Source: Hymenobacter sp. YC55 (GTDB lineage: Bacteria; Bacteroidota; Bacteroidia; Cytophagales; Hymenobacteraceae). From it: a DNA stretch of 64,000 bases. Positions within the stretch are counted from its first letter, which is position 1; every line of letters begins with the position of its first letter. Position numbers and translations under genes: made by a program. The notes under the pieces were generated by a model. It was given only the letters and a program-made list of their open reading frames with translations. It was not told where the DNA came from and ran no database searches. Below, piece by piece: positions 17,346-27,300 of the stretch. Location: the NCBI RefSeq assembly GCF_029433095.1, contig NZ_JARNTX010000001.1:2976001-3040000 (forward strand). Direction: 5' to 3'.

Positions 17346-19082
17346 ATGGCTCTGACCTCCGCAGTTCTCCAAAAAATAGATACTTGGCTCAACGGTAACT
17401 ACGACGCCGCCACCAAAGACGAAATTCGTCAACTACAGTCTCAAAATCAGGAAGACTTCCTGTCCGATGCCTTCTACCGGGACTTGGAATTTGGAACGGG
17501 TGGGTTGCGAGGCGTGATGGGTGCCGGTTCCAACCGCATGAACCGCTACACCCTCGGCATGGCCACGCAGGGCTTGTGCAACTACTTGCTACAGCAGTTT
17601 TCCGGTCAGGAAATCAAGGTGGCTGTAGCGCACGACTCGCGCAACAACAGCAAAGAATTTGCTCGGATTGCGGCCGATATCTTCTCGGCCAACGGCATTA
17701 CTGTGTATCTATTCGAGGCACTACGCCCCACACCAGAGCTCTCGTTCACTATTCGAGAATTGGGTTGCCAGAGCGGCTGCGTTGTTACGGCTTCGCACAA
17801 CCCTAAGGAGTACAACGGCTTTAAAGTATACTGGAACGACGGAGCTCAGGTGGTAGCACCGCACGACAAGAACATCATCCGGGAGGTAGAAGCCATCCAC
17901 TCCGTAGATGAAGTGAAGTTCCAGGCCGACGAATCGAAAGTGCACATCATCGGTGCTGACATCGACGCTAAATACCTGGCTAAGGTAAAGGAGCTCAGCA
18001 TAAACCCCGCGGCCATTCAGCGCCAGCACGATCTTAAAATCGTGTACACCCCAATTCACGGTACGGGCATTACGCTGGTACCGCAGGCGTTGGCCCAGTT
18101 AGGGTTCACCAACGTGCATATTGTAGAGAAACAAGCCACGCCAGACGGCAATTTTCCCACGGTTCTTTCGCCTAACCCCGAGGAGAAGGTGGCTATGCAA
18201 ATGGCCCTCGACCAAGCCAAGGAACTCGATGCCGACATCATCCTAGCCACCGACCCCGACGCGGACCGGGTAGGTATTGCCGTGAAAAATACCGCTGGCG
18301 AGTGGGTGCTCGTGAACGGCAACCAAACGGCTGCCCTGCTAACCTACTACCTACTGTCGGCCCGCAAGCAAGCCGGTAAGATGACCGACAAAGACTTCAT
18401 CGTTTACACCATTGTGACCAGCGAAGTGCTCGGCGACATTGCTAATTCCTACGGTGTGAAGTCTTACCAGACCCTGACGGGCTTCAAATACATTGCAGGC
18501 CTGATCCGCGAGTTGGAAGGCAAGGAAACCTACATTGGTGGCGGCGAAGAAAGCTACGGCTTCATGATCGGTGACTTCGTGCGCGATAAGGATGCTATAT
18601 CTGCCTGCGCCATGATAGCCGAAATGGCAGCGGTAGCCAAGGACAACGGTCGCACCCTCTACGAGGAAATGACCCAGATGTACGCCACCTACGGCTTGTA
18701 CCGCGAAAGCCTAATTTCGCTCACCAAGAAAGGTCAGCGCGGTGCCGAAGAGATTCAGGAGATGATGCGCGACCTGCGGGCCAACCCCCCAGCTACTATT
18801 GCCGGCTCGGAAGTGGTGGAACTGCGCGATTACCAAACCGGTCAAATCCGGGACTTGCGCACAGGCCAGGAGAAGCCCACCGGCCTCGAAACCAGCAACG
18901 TACTTCAGTTCATCACTGCCGACGGCAGCAAAATCTCAGCCCGCCCATCCGGTACCGAGCCGAAAATCAAGTTCTACTTCAGCATGAAGGCCCCGCTGGC
19001 CTCTGCCGCCGATTTCGAGAAGGGAGAGCAGCAGCTTAGCGAACGGATTACTGCCGTTATTGAGGATATGCAGCTGAAATAA
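17346..19082 (+). CDS. Phosphoglucomutase / phosphomannomutase-family phosphohexomutase
   Basis: A cytosolic alpha-D-phosphohexomutase of 578 residues, the size of the PgcA-like phosphoglucomutase group. The phosphoserine loop is TASHNPKEYNGFKVYW (Ser near 150), the Mg loop DPDADRVGIAV (near 302), the sugar-binding loop GGGEESYGF (near 400) and the phosphate-binding loop RPSGTEPKIKFYF near the C-terminus, so all four catalytic segments are intact. It probably interconverts glucose-1-P and glucose-6-P and would feed glucose from the surrounding beta-glucan genes into central metabolism, although it has its own terminator and is a housekeeping gene elsewhere. Confidence 0.93.
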   Translation: MALTSAVLQKIDTWLNGNYDAATKDEIRQLQSQNQEDFLSDAFYRDLEFGTGGLRGVMGAGSNRMNRYTLGMATQGLCNYLLQQFSGQEIKVAVAHDSRNNSKEFARIAADIFSANGITVYLFEALRPTPELSFTIRELGCQSGCVVTASHNPKEYNGFKVYWNDGAQVVAPHDKNIIREVEAIHSVDEVKFQADESKVHIIGADIDAKYLAKVKELSINPAAIQRQHDLKIVYTPIHGTGITLVPQALAQLGFTNVHIVEKQATPDGNFPTVLSPNPEEKVAMQMALDQAKELDADIILATDPDADRVGIAVKNTAGEWVLVNGNQTAALLTYYLLSARKQAGKMTDKDFIVYTIVTSEVLGDIANSYGVKSYQTLTGFKYIAGLIRELEGKETYIGGGEESYGFMIGDFVRDKDAISACAMIAEMAAVAKDNGRTLYEEMTQMYATYGLYRESLISLTKKGQRGAEEIQEMMRDLRANPPATIAGSEVVELRDYQTGQIRDLRTGQEKPTGLETSNVLQFITADGSKISARPSGTEPKIKFYFSMKAPLASAADFEKGEQQLSERITAVIEDMQLK

Positions 19083-19097
19083 GCATCTTGTTTTTAC

Positions 19098-19141
19098 ATA
19101 CTAAAAGGGCCGAGCAGTATACTGCTCGGCCCTTTTAGTAT
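19098..19141 (+). terminator. 44-bp perfect palindrome after the phosphohexomutase gene
   Basis: 22-bp arms meet without an unpaired loop (19098-19119 and 19120-19141), 15 bases after the stop. The core is GC-rich (GGGCCGAGCAG) and the flanks carry AAAA/TTTT. Confidence 0.75.
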
Positions 19142-19681
19142 ATACACACTAATCTATTAGAACTTGTGGCAGCCTTGCCGAAAGCACTGAAACGGTACAC
19201 TGCTTTCGCAACGAGGAATTTCCATTCTTTGACCAAGACCAAGCCTTCCCCTTTACCGATTAAGTATCTGCTTTTTTTGATTGTTTGTTAGCTGCTTAGG
19301 TGATCTGCAACACCTGCACTTGCGAGATATGTACACCAAGAAAGTGCCGTTGATTCGTGTGTACTAAGCGTACGAGGAAGCGCATTATAGTGCGTTTCAC
19401 GTAGTTGAAGGCACATTTAGTATTTGTATTTGGTGGTTCGTGCCTATAGATTTGGTTTCAACAGCCGCCTATACCGGTTCCCAAAAACGGGCTCACTGTC
19501 CGCCGCCTTCCTACTGAAGCCTCACTTTCTCTGCCATTCCGCTGGTAGAAACAAATAGGCCTTCATCTGCTACGCTTTGCTTGGTCTTGAAATGCACCAA
19601 GCCCTACCCTGCCGAAATCCAAGCGAAGTAAGTCACTTCCTGCTTCGTGTACCGCTCGTACTCTCCTTTCCCACCTTATTT
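19142..19681. other. Intergenic region upstream of the GH5 gene
   Basis: About 540 bases without a convincing ORF. A short dyad (CGCA-TTATAG-TGCG, 19381-19394) and a TATTTG-rich stretch (19420-19435) are present, but no clean TAnnTTTG with a -33 partner. It probably carries the promoter of the GH5-7TM gene pair. Confidence 0.4.
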
Positions 19682-21547
19682 ATGAGTAAGCTACTGGTTT
19701 CCGGCGCTAACACGCGGCAGATTTTGCGTGTGCTATTCTTCTTGTCCTGTGGTTGGCACCTACTGATTTCTAACGCAGCGGCTCAGGCGCTGAGCATGTT
19801 GCGGGCCGATGGGCCAACTATTGTGGATGCCAGCAACCGCCCGGTGGTGCTGCGCGGAATAAACGTTGGGGGCTGGCTGCTACAGGAAAGCTACATCCTC
19901 GAAACCGATTCTCTTAACTCACAGTGGCGCATTCAGCAAGCCATGCTCCGCAGCATGCCCGAGGCGGCAGTAGAAGACTTTTACCGTCAGTATCGAGCCA
20001 ACTATGTTACCAAGGCGGATATTGATTTCATTGCCAAGCAGGGGTTTAACTGCGTGCGCCTGCCATTTCACTACGACTTGTTCCTCACAGCTGAGCAGCG
20101 TCGGGCTCGTACCAAGGCCCTGCAAAATCCGAAGGATGTGGATGGCTACGTGCAAGCCCTTAGCACCTGGTACGACCAAAATCAGCTGTTCACCGACCCC
20201 AAGGCCTTGGATGGCTTCCGCATCATTGACGATGTACTTACTTGGTGCGCCGCCAACAAGCTCTATGTCATCCTGGATTTACATGCCGCGCCCGGCGGCC
20301 AAGGTGCCGACCGCAACATCAGCGACTGTCTGGTGCCGCTGGATCTTTGGAAGCGTCGCGACGCCAAAGGCCGCCTGATTTATCAGGACCTGACCGTGCG
20401 TTTGTGGGAGAAACTATCGGCCCTTTATAAAGCCGACGCGCGGGTGGCTATGTACGACTTCATCAATGAGCCCAACGGCATGACCACTGCCAACGGCCTC
20501 ACTGGCAACAATTCGGAGTTGAACGTGCTCTATAGCCGCCTGATTGACGCTGTGCGCAAACAAGGAGACCAGCACCTGCTGATGCTGGAAGGCAACGGCT
20601 ACGGCAACGAGTACACCAACCTTACCCCAGATAAGCTGCAAAGCAAAGACAAGCGCAACCTAGTATATAATGCACACCGCTACTGGTGCCCCAACGATCC
20701 ACAAACCGGCGACCCCAATCCGTTGCAGATCAATCTTATCCATAACCTAGTTGCATTCCGTGACCAGTGGAAAGTGCCCGTGTGGGTAGGGGAAACTGGC
20801 GAGAATTCCAATGAATGGTTTTCGGCAGCGGTGCAGGAATTGAACGCACGCAACATTGGGTGGTGCCATTGGACCCTAAAGCGCGTAGCCGGCCCAACTA
20901 GCCTACTGCGAGTGCCTGCCTATGGCAGTATCCTCACGGCCGAAGGCCGCACCGCCTTGTTGCGCAACAGCTTATTTAGCAACTGCACCATCAATAAGGA
21001 CGTCATAACGGCCCTTATGCAGCCCACCGCGACGCAACCCTTTACCACTCACGCGCTACCCGGCACCATTCAGGCGGCTGACTACGACTTAGGCCGCAAC
21101 GGTACAGCATACTTCGATGAGTATGCAGCTCGCACCGACTTTACCAAGCATACCCCGCACAACCAAGGCCGCGCCTACCGCAATGACGGCGTAGATATTG
21201 AAGCCGTTACCGATGCGGCATCCAACGGCTTTGCCGTAGGCCATACCACCGCCGGCGAATGGCTTAACTACACCGTAACTATCCCAAAAGCAGGCACTTT
21301 TGCTGTCCAGGCACGCGTAGTAAATACCACAAAGGCGCCAGCGAAACTTTCCCTCAAGCTAGACAGCAAAGAGGCTGTAACGACCATTACGGCCGTTCCC
21401 GGCGACGCGTGGCAAACTGTATCGGGTGGGACAGTGACTTTGCCTGCCGGAAAGCATACCCTGCAACTTTATGTAGAGCAGCCGGGGGCAGTAATCAGTT
21501 GGTTACGATTTGCAACGCCGGGCACCGCTTCGCAAGGAGGCCAATAG
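19682..21547 (+). CDS. GH5 glucanase with C-terminal CBM6-like module
   Basis: A secreted glycosidase of 621 residues. The start at 19682 gives a signal peptide (MSKLLVSGANTRQIL..., cleavage near AAAQA). The catalytic domain (about 45-440) opens with VVLRGINVGGWLLQES, close to the start of fungal-type exo-beta-1,3-glucanases; acid/base Glu263 lies in FINEPNG and nucleophile Glu371 in WVGETGEN. The last 130 residues form a CBM6-like beta-sandwich (TIQAADYDLGRNGTAY, GEWLNYTVTIPKAGTF, AVISWLRF). The likely role is release of glucose or short oligomers from beta-1,3-glucan. It is followed after 39 bases by the 7TM-zinc ribbon gene on the same strand, so the two may be co-transcribed. Confidence 0.9.
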   Translation: MSKLLVSGANTRQILRVLFFLSCGWHLLISNAAAQALSMLRADGPTIVDASNRPVVLRGINVGGWLLQESYILETDSLNSQWRIQQAMLRSMPEAAVEDFYRQYRANYVTKADIDFIAKQGFNCVRLPFHYDLFLTAEQRRARTKALQNPKDVDGYVQALSTWYDQNQLFTDPKALDGFRIIDDVLTWCAANKLYVILDLHAAPGGQGADRNISDCLVPLDLWKRRDAKGRLIYQDLTVRLWEKLSALYKADARVAMYDFINEPNGMTTANGLTGNNSELNVLYSRLIDAVRKQGDQHLLMLEGNGYGNEYTNLTPDKLQSKDKRNLVYNAHRYWCPNDPQTGDPNPLQINLIHNLVAFRDQWKVPVWVGETGENSNEWFSAAVQELNARNIGWCHWTLKRVAGPTSLLRVPAYGSILTAEGRTALLRNSLFSNCTINKDVITALMQPTATQPFTTHALPGTIQAADYDLGRNGTAYFDEYAARTDFTKHTPHNQGRAYRNDGVDIEAVTDAASNGFAVGHTTAGEWLNYTVTIPKAGTFAVQARVVNTTKAPAKLSLKLDSKEAVTTITAVPGDAWQTVSGGTVTLPAGKHTLQLYVEQPGAVISWLRFATPGTASQGGQ

Positions 21548-21586
21548 TATTTACTAGTGCGGGACTTTCTTTAACTTAGAATTCCC

Positions 21587-23605
21587 ATGCTCCGCACTAT
21601 CAATTCCCCCAACCCTCGCAGCCTGACTTATGTCTGGCACTGGCTGTGGCTTTCTTTCACGGCTCTTCTTTCTGCTACCCCCGGCTCAGGTGCGCCTTTC
21701 CTAGGTCCTGAGCAGCCTCTCCAAGTAGAGGCTAGTCGCGCCGAACTCTTCATTGAGCCCTATAACTATAGTGTGCTCGAAGATTCCACTGGGCGCCTAA
21801 CCCTACACGATGTTCAGCTGCCCGAACATCAAGCGCGTTTCGTGCTCGGGTCGCGTACTGCCACCAATATGGAGCATCCAGGTTCTGCCTATTGGCTGCG
21901 CCTGAAGGTATTAGCGAAGGGGCCGCAGCCTCAACACTGGTACCTAGAGTTGTTCGATTCTCACCTCAACAACATCATTTTCTATCCTGACGCGGCTAGT
22001 GAGCAAGGCGAGGTGCACACCGGTGCCGACTGGCCGTTCACGTCGAGGCCGTACCGGTACAAGAACTACCTGATGCGGTTGCCGCTCAGCACAGACCAGG
22101 TACAGACGTACTATTTGCGGCTTCAATCTAGTAGTAAGACCAGCTTTCTGTCCCGGTTACGCACCGAACAGGGTATTGCCGAGCACTTCCAGACCGAGTA
22201 CGGGTTGCTGGGCGGCTTCTATGGTATCCTGCTGATCATGGTGGTGTACAACTTCTGCTTGTTCTTTTTCACGGGTGAGCAAACATACTTGCGCTACGTG
22301 GGATACGTGCTGAGTTGCAGCCTTGTATTCCTGTCAGAAGACGGCTTGGGGTTCCAATATCTGTGGCCAGAGTATCCGTGGCTCAACAAAGTGGTGGAGG
22401 TAGGGTCGCCGCCGCTGCTGCTGCTTACGTTTGGTTATTATGCGCGCCAGTTCCTGGATACGGCGCAGCGCCTGCCACAGTACGACCGTTGGTTGCGCAC
22501 CGTCATTCAGTTTAGCGTAGTGGTGCTGCTAATAGATGCTCTGTGGTGGAAAACAGACGTAGGCATCTGGCTATACACACTGCCCTATGGTATGCTTTTC
22601 TATGCCGCCCTAAGAGTGTGGCAACGCGGATTCCAGCCGGCGCGCTTCATACTGCTTTCTCACTCATTGGTAGCCGTTAGCGTGCTGTTCCTGCTGTTGC
22701 GTAAGCTTGGCATCAATACGTTCACTAACACCTACACGGTGTACAGCATGAATGCAGCTTTTGTGCTAGAAGTGGTGGTGCTTTCCTATGCGCTAGGCAG
22801 CAAAATCAAAACGATTCAGGAGTCAACGCTGCGGGCGCAACACCGCTTAGTGAAGCAGTTGCGCAAAAAGCAGGAAGTGCAAGAGCAACTTGTGGAACAG
22901 CTTCGCCAAAACGAGGAGCTGAAAGATCAGTTGAACTCCGAGTTGGAAAAGTTGGTGGCGCAGCGCACGCAGGAATTGCAGCTGCAAGGCGAAACTATTG
23001 CGGCGCAGAATCGGGAATTGCTGCAAGCCAACGGGTTACTAGCACTGCAATCAGCAGCCATCGAAAAGCTAAACGCCGATTTGCAGCTGGATTTGCAAAA
23101 GGCTCAGACGGCACGAGTTCTTTCACAAGAAGTGGACTTCGGCGAATTCAGCCAAATTTATCCTGACAAAGATGCCTGCCTAACCTACCTCGCTGACTTG
23201 AAATGGGCACATGGCTACCACTGCCGCAAGTGTGGTCACGACAACTATTGCGAAGGACGGGAGCCCCATTCGCGCCGCTGTACCCGCTGCCGCTACGTGG
23301 AATCGGCCACAGCGTACACGCTGCTACAGAAGTGTAAGTTCTCCATAGTAAAGGCATTTTATGCGGTGTTTTTGTTGCACACGCACAAAGGCAACTATTC
23401 GGCCCAAGAGCTTTCTCGGGTGCTTGATCTGCGCCGAGCGACTTGTTGGAGCTTCAGTCAGAAGGTAGGCGATGCTATTCGCCGGCAGACCGCTGAACAT
23501 CCCGAGGATGAAAGCTGGACCCGTTTGCTGCTAGATGATTCCGGCAACGAGAACGACGAAAGCAGCGACGAAGCAGCTGCCTTAGCGGCGGGAACTTCAC
23601 ACTAG
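21587..23605 (+). CDS. 7TMR-DISM membrane receptor fused to an IS1595-type transposase zinc ribbon
   Basis: 672 residues with an unusual architecture. A signal peptide (to about 36) is followed by a periplasmic 7TMR-DISMED2-like beta domain (about 45-190; AYWLRLKVLAKG, WYLELFDSHLNNI), seven predicted membrane helices (about 205-405; GGFYGILLIMVVYNF onward), a long coiled coil (about 410-520) and then a cytosolic segment matching the N-terminus of IS1595-family transposases. That segment has YPDKDACLTYLADLKW and a zinc ribbon with Cys546, Cys549, Cys565 and Cys568, then a helical part (YTLLQKCKFSIVKAFYAVFLL, SAQELSRVLDLRRATCW) resembling their HTH. No transposase catalytic core follows. DISMED2 domains often bind carbohydrates, so it may sense glucan products and act at DNA. 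It sits between GH5 and susC. Function is inferred. Confidence 0.8.
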   Translation: MLRTINSPNPRSLTYVWHWLWLSFTALLSATPGSGAPFLGPEQPLQVEASRAELFIEPYNYSVLEDSTGRLTLHDVQLPEHQARFVLGSRTATNMEHPGSAYWLRLKVLAKGPQPQHWYLELFDSHLNNIIFYPDAASEQGEVHTGADWPFTSRPYRYKNYLMRLPLSTDQVQTYYLRLQSSSKTSFLSRLRTEQGIAEHFQTEYGLLGGFYGILLIMVVYNFCLFFFTGEQTYLRYVGYVLSCSLVFLSEDGLGFQYLWPEYPWLNKVVEVGSPPLLLLTFGYYARQFLDTAQRLPQYDRWLRTVIQFSVVVLLIDALWWKTDVGIWLYTLPYGMLFYAALRVWQRGFQPARFILLSHSLVAVSVLFLLLRKLGINTFTNTYTVYSMNAAFVLEVVVLSYALGSKIKTIQESTLRAQHRLVKQLRKKQEVQEQLVEQLRQNEELKDQLNSELEKLVAQRTQELQLQGETIAAQNRELLQANGLLALQSAAIEKLNADLQLDLQKAQTARVLSQEVDFGEFSQIYPDKDACLTYLADLKWAHGYHCRKCGHDNYCEGREPHSRRCTRCRYVESATAYTLLQKCKFSIVKAFYAVFLLHTHKGNYSAQELSRVLDLRRATCWSFSQKVGDAIRRQTAEHPEDESWTRLLLDDSGNENDESSDEAAALAAGTSH

Positions 23606-23848
23606 CCGAACAGCTAAAGCTGTCGAGTTAGAAACGAGAAAAAAAGTGGATAAAATCTTCATTTTTTTACTTGTTTTTTACACGTCAGCTGTCATCAAGT
23701 TAGATGTGACATTTAAGGGCAAGGGACGCAGAAAGCGGCTGTAAAGTGGGTGATGTAAGCGTACAAACTTTTTTGCGATGTAAACGAAAACGCCCTTTGC
23801 AAACGTTTGGGGCGGGGTTTTCGCTTGATTTTTAGAAATAAGGTCGGG

Positions 23849-23856
23849 TATATTTG
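23849..23856 (+). promoter_or_regulatory. Candidate susC promoter, -7 box TATATTTG
   Basis: TATATTTG matches TAnnTTTG, and a TTG at 23825-23827 lies 21 bases upstream, within the usual -33/-7 spacing. It is about 450 bases before the susC ATG. Confidence 0.5.
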
Positions 23857-23908
23857 GGCATCCCATCGCTCTTATGTTCTGCCCCACCTATTCCTCTCTT
23901 CGCTGCAT

Positions 23909-23926
23909 TGTGAGTGAGCACTCACA
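23909..23926. promoter_or_regulatory. Operator-like 18-bp dyad in the susC leader
   Basis: Perfect arms TGTGAGTG and CACTCACA with a two-base AG spacer, about 50 bases downstream of the TATATTTG box. The two-fold symmetry and size fit a binding site for a dimeric HTH regulator. Confidence 0.45.
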
Positions 23927-24305
23927 TCAGCCACAGCTAATTTTCGGTCCGCACCAGTCTCGCTCAATTGCACATAGCAAGCAAGGAGCCCGCAAGCAAG
24001 TGTTCGTATCCGCTGCCTCACTAGACAGGCTCAACCCCATTGAGGTTGCCTGCGGTAGCAACTACTTTGCCCTCACAGCTGCTACTGTTTTACAGCAGTA
24101 TTCAAGCTGCGAAAGAGTACTACCCCACTACCATTCTTGAGCTACAATTGACCGCTGCGTACTGCAGTGGCCCGCAAGCTTGCTGCCGCAGCGGCAAGGG
24201 TATGCCCGCTGCGCTCTATCCTGATCCACTTCTTTTTACGACTGGCTTTTGCTTCCAGCAGGGAAAGTCAGCGCTATTTAATTCCCACACTTTTCTCCAC
24301 CACAT

Positions 24306-27300
24306 ATGAATCGTACGCAATACTCGTATTTGGGATTACGGCGCGCAGTACCACTGGCAGCCTGCGGGTTGCTAACGCTGTCTGCCTCTTTCGCGGAAGC
24401 GCGAAACGCTACTTCCGTCTCACCTCTCACCACAGTAGCTGATGTTCCGGTATCGGGCCGCGTAACGGGGGAAAATGGCGACCCTTTACCAGGTGTTACC
24501 ATCATCGTGAAAGGCACCACGCAGGGTATAACCACCAACTCTGATGGCGGCTTCACACTTAACGCTCCGGAAGGCTCTACGCTGATATTCAGCTATGTAG
24601 GTTTCGGCCGCAAAGAAGTAACGATTTCAGGTGCTACTACCAGCCTGAACGTTAGCTTAATAGAAGACACCCGCGCGCTGAGCGAGGTAGTTGTAGTAGG
24701 TTATGGCACTCAAGAGCGAGGGAGCGTAACGGGGGCTATTTCGTCGGTTGGGGCAGCAGAAATAACGCGCCAACCAGTAGCTGACGCAACGCAAGCTATT
24801 CAAGGTAAGGTATCAGGGGTTACTATTACCTCAAATGGGGGGGCTCCTGGTGGTGCGGCGGGTACTTCGGTACGCGTGCGTGGTATCACATCGTCAGGTG
24901 TTAATTCTCCACTATATGTAGTAGATGGCTTCCCATTACCAACTGGTGTGGATGGTAATGGTAATGCAACGAATAGTGAATTAACCAGCATCAGCCCCAA
25001 TGATATCGAGACTATTGACGTTCTAAAAGATGCTTCTGCTACCGCTATTTATGGTGTAAGAGCCGCCAATGGAGTAGTCATTATCACCACTAAGCGCGGC
25101 AAAGCTGGTCGAACGAGCATTAACCTGGATGTTTATCGAGGAGTACAGACTGTAGCTCGCAGGTTGGACCTGCTCAATGCTGAAGAGTATGCTACGATCA
25201 ACAACGAGGCCCGCATTGCGGCTGGCCAGCCCATTGCGCTGCCCAAGTTACGCAATCCTGCTGCTCTAAATGATTCGCTAAATGGAGGCACTGACTGGCA
25301 AGACTTGCTGTTCCGGCGAGCCAAAATCCAGAATTACTCCCTTTCTGCTACAGGCGGCAGTGAGAAAGCCACCTATGCATTATCGGGCACTTACTTTCAG
25401 CAAGATGGTATCATTCTAGGGTCTAAGTTCGAGCGTTTTACGATCCGTGCTAATGGCGATGTGCGATTAAACAAAATTTTCAGAGTTGGCAATACTATTC
25501 AGCTAACTCACTTAAACGACCGCCAAGTTTCAACTAACAACGGCGAGTACGGTGCGGTGCAACAACTGCTACGCATTCCTCCTACTGTGCAGGCTTATCG
25601 ACCTGATGGCTATTGGTACCAGCCAAACAACGACGCAGACAACTTCACAGAGGAAAACCCATTGGCTACGGCTCTGCGTGCCAACCAGAAATTTACCCGC
25701 AACCGGGCCCTCACCACTTTTTACGCCGAGTTGGAGCCTTTGAAAGGCCTGCGTTTCCGCACGAACGTCGGGGCAGACTTCATTTTCGACAATTTCAATC
25801 AGTTTTCCCCTAAAGGTCCGGACTTGAGAGGGTATACGCAGCGCTACATCAACGCTGGGGGTAACGCTAACTCAAGTTACGCGCCGACTTATCTGATTGA
25901 AAACACTGCAACCTATGACCATACGTTTGCAGAGAAACATCAGGTAACGCTGCTGCTCGGACAATCGGCTCAGGAGTTCAATTTTAGCAACGTGTCGGCT
26001 AGCCGCGACCAATATTTACGCAACGACCTGCAAACTATCAATTCTGGCCCCATTAATACGCTCTTGACTAACGGGGGTACTGTTGACCGCCCCCGGCGCC
26101 TTGCCAGTTACTTTACTCGCCTTAACTACGAGTTTAGTGGCAAGTATATTTTTCAAGCTGTTGCTCGCTACGATGGTTCTTCTCGGTTTCAACCCGGCGA
26201 GAAATTTGGCTTCTTTCCTGGTGCGTCAGTGGGCTGGCGTATTTCCGAAGAAGACTTCTTAAAAGGTAATAGCACAATCAGCAACTTGAAGCTACGGGCT
26301 GGCTACGGCCGGGTAGGCAACGAGTTGAACGCTGGTCGCTTCGCCTACTTATATTCTATCAACTTTGGGGCTACTTATCCACTCGGCCCAGATGGAGCCA
26401 TTAATACAGGTGGAGCCCCAACTCGTTTGGCCAATCCTAATTTGCGCTGGGAATACAACGACCAAGCAAATTTTGGTGTGGACCTAGGTTTCCTGGATAA
26501 CCGGATAGAGGCAAGCATCGACCTCTATAACCGTAACTCGCCTAACTTGATTGCAGGAGTACCTCAATCCCTTGTGTCGGGCACCTATGAGTCAGTAAAT
26601 ACCAATGCCGCTTCGGCCTACAACCGTGGTATTGATTTCTCATTGACTACGCGCAACTTCACTGGTTCCGACCAAGCCTTAAGCTGGACGACTACTCTGA
26701 ACGTATCTGCTTACAAGACCAGCTTAGAGTCTCTGGGTACCGGCGTCCCGTACAACGGTCTGGGCTCGTTGAGCGGCACTATTGTGCGCTATGATGTGAA
26801 CCAGGCCTTCGGCTCTTTTTATGGCTATGTAGCTGATGGCTTAATTCAGACTCAGGAAGAGCTAAACGCCCTCAATGAGAGTGCCAAAGCAGGGTCAGCC
26901 AAAGCCGAATTCTATCAAAGAGCTGCTACGGCACCTGGCGACATTAAATACCGGGATGTAAATGGCGATGGGACTATCACCGATGCTGACCGCACGTTTA
27001 TCGGCAATCCGAACCCTAATTTCACCTTTGGTGTAACCAACACACTGACATTCAAGAACTTTGACTTAAGCTTCTTTATTCAGGGTTCGCAAGGGAATGA
27101 CATTTACAACCTCAACCGTTACATCACAGAGAATGCCTTGTATGGCACTACCAATGGCACGACTCGCATCTTAAATCGGTGGACTGGTCCGGGGACTAGC
27201 AATGACGTACCACGTGCTATCGTTGGTGACCCTAACAACAATTTACGGGTATCGACCCACTACATCGAGGACGGTTCCTTTGTGCGCCTGAAAAACCTAA

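Larger units (their letters stand above)
23606..24305. other. 700-bp intergenic region and probable long leader upstream of susC
   Basis: No credible gene; short ORFs here (for example from 23874) have poor composition. It contains a Bacteroidota-type promoter at about 23825-23856, an 18-bp dyad at 23909-23926 and a small stem at 24179-24198. If that promoter is used, susC has a leader of roughly 440 bases. Confidence 0.5.

Noticed and set aside
23874..24140. 88-codon plus ORF in the susC leader
   Set aside because: Its ATG is just downstream of the candidate promoter, but the composition (Ser/His/Cys-rich, no domain) and overlap with dyad and stem make a coding role unlikely.
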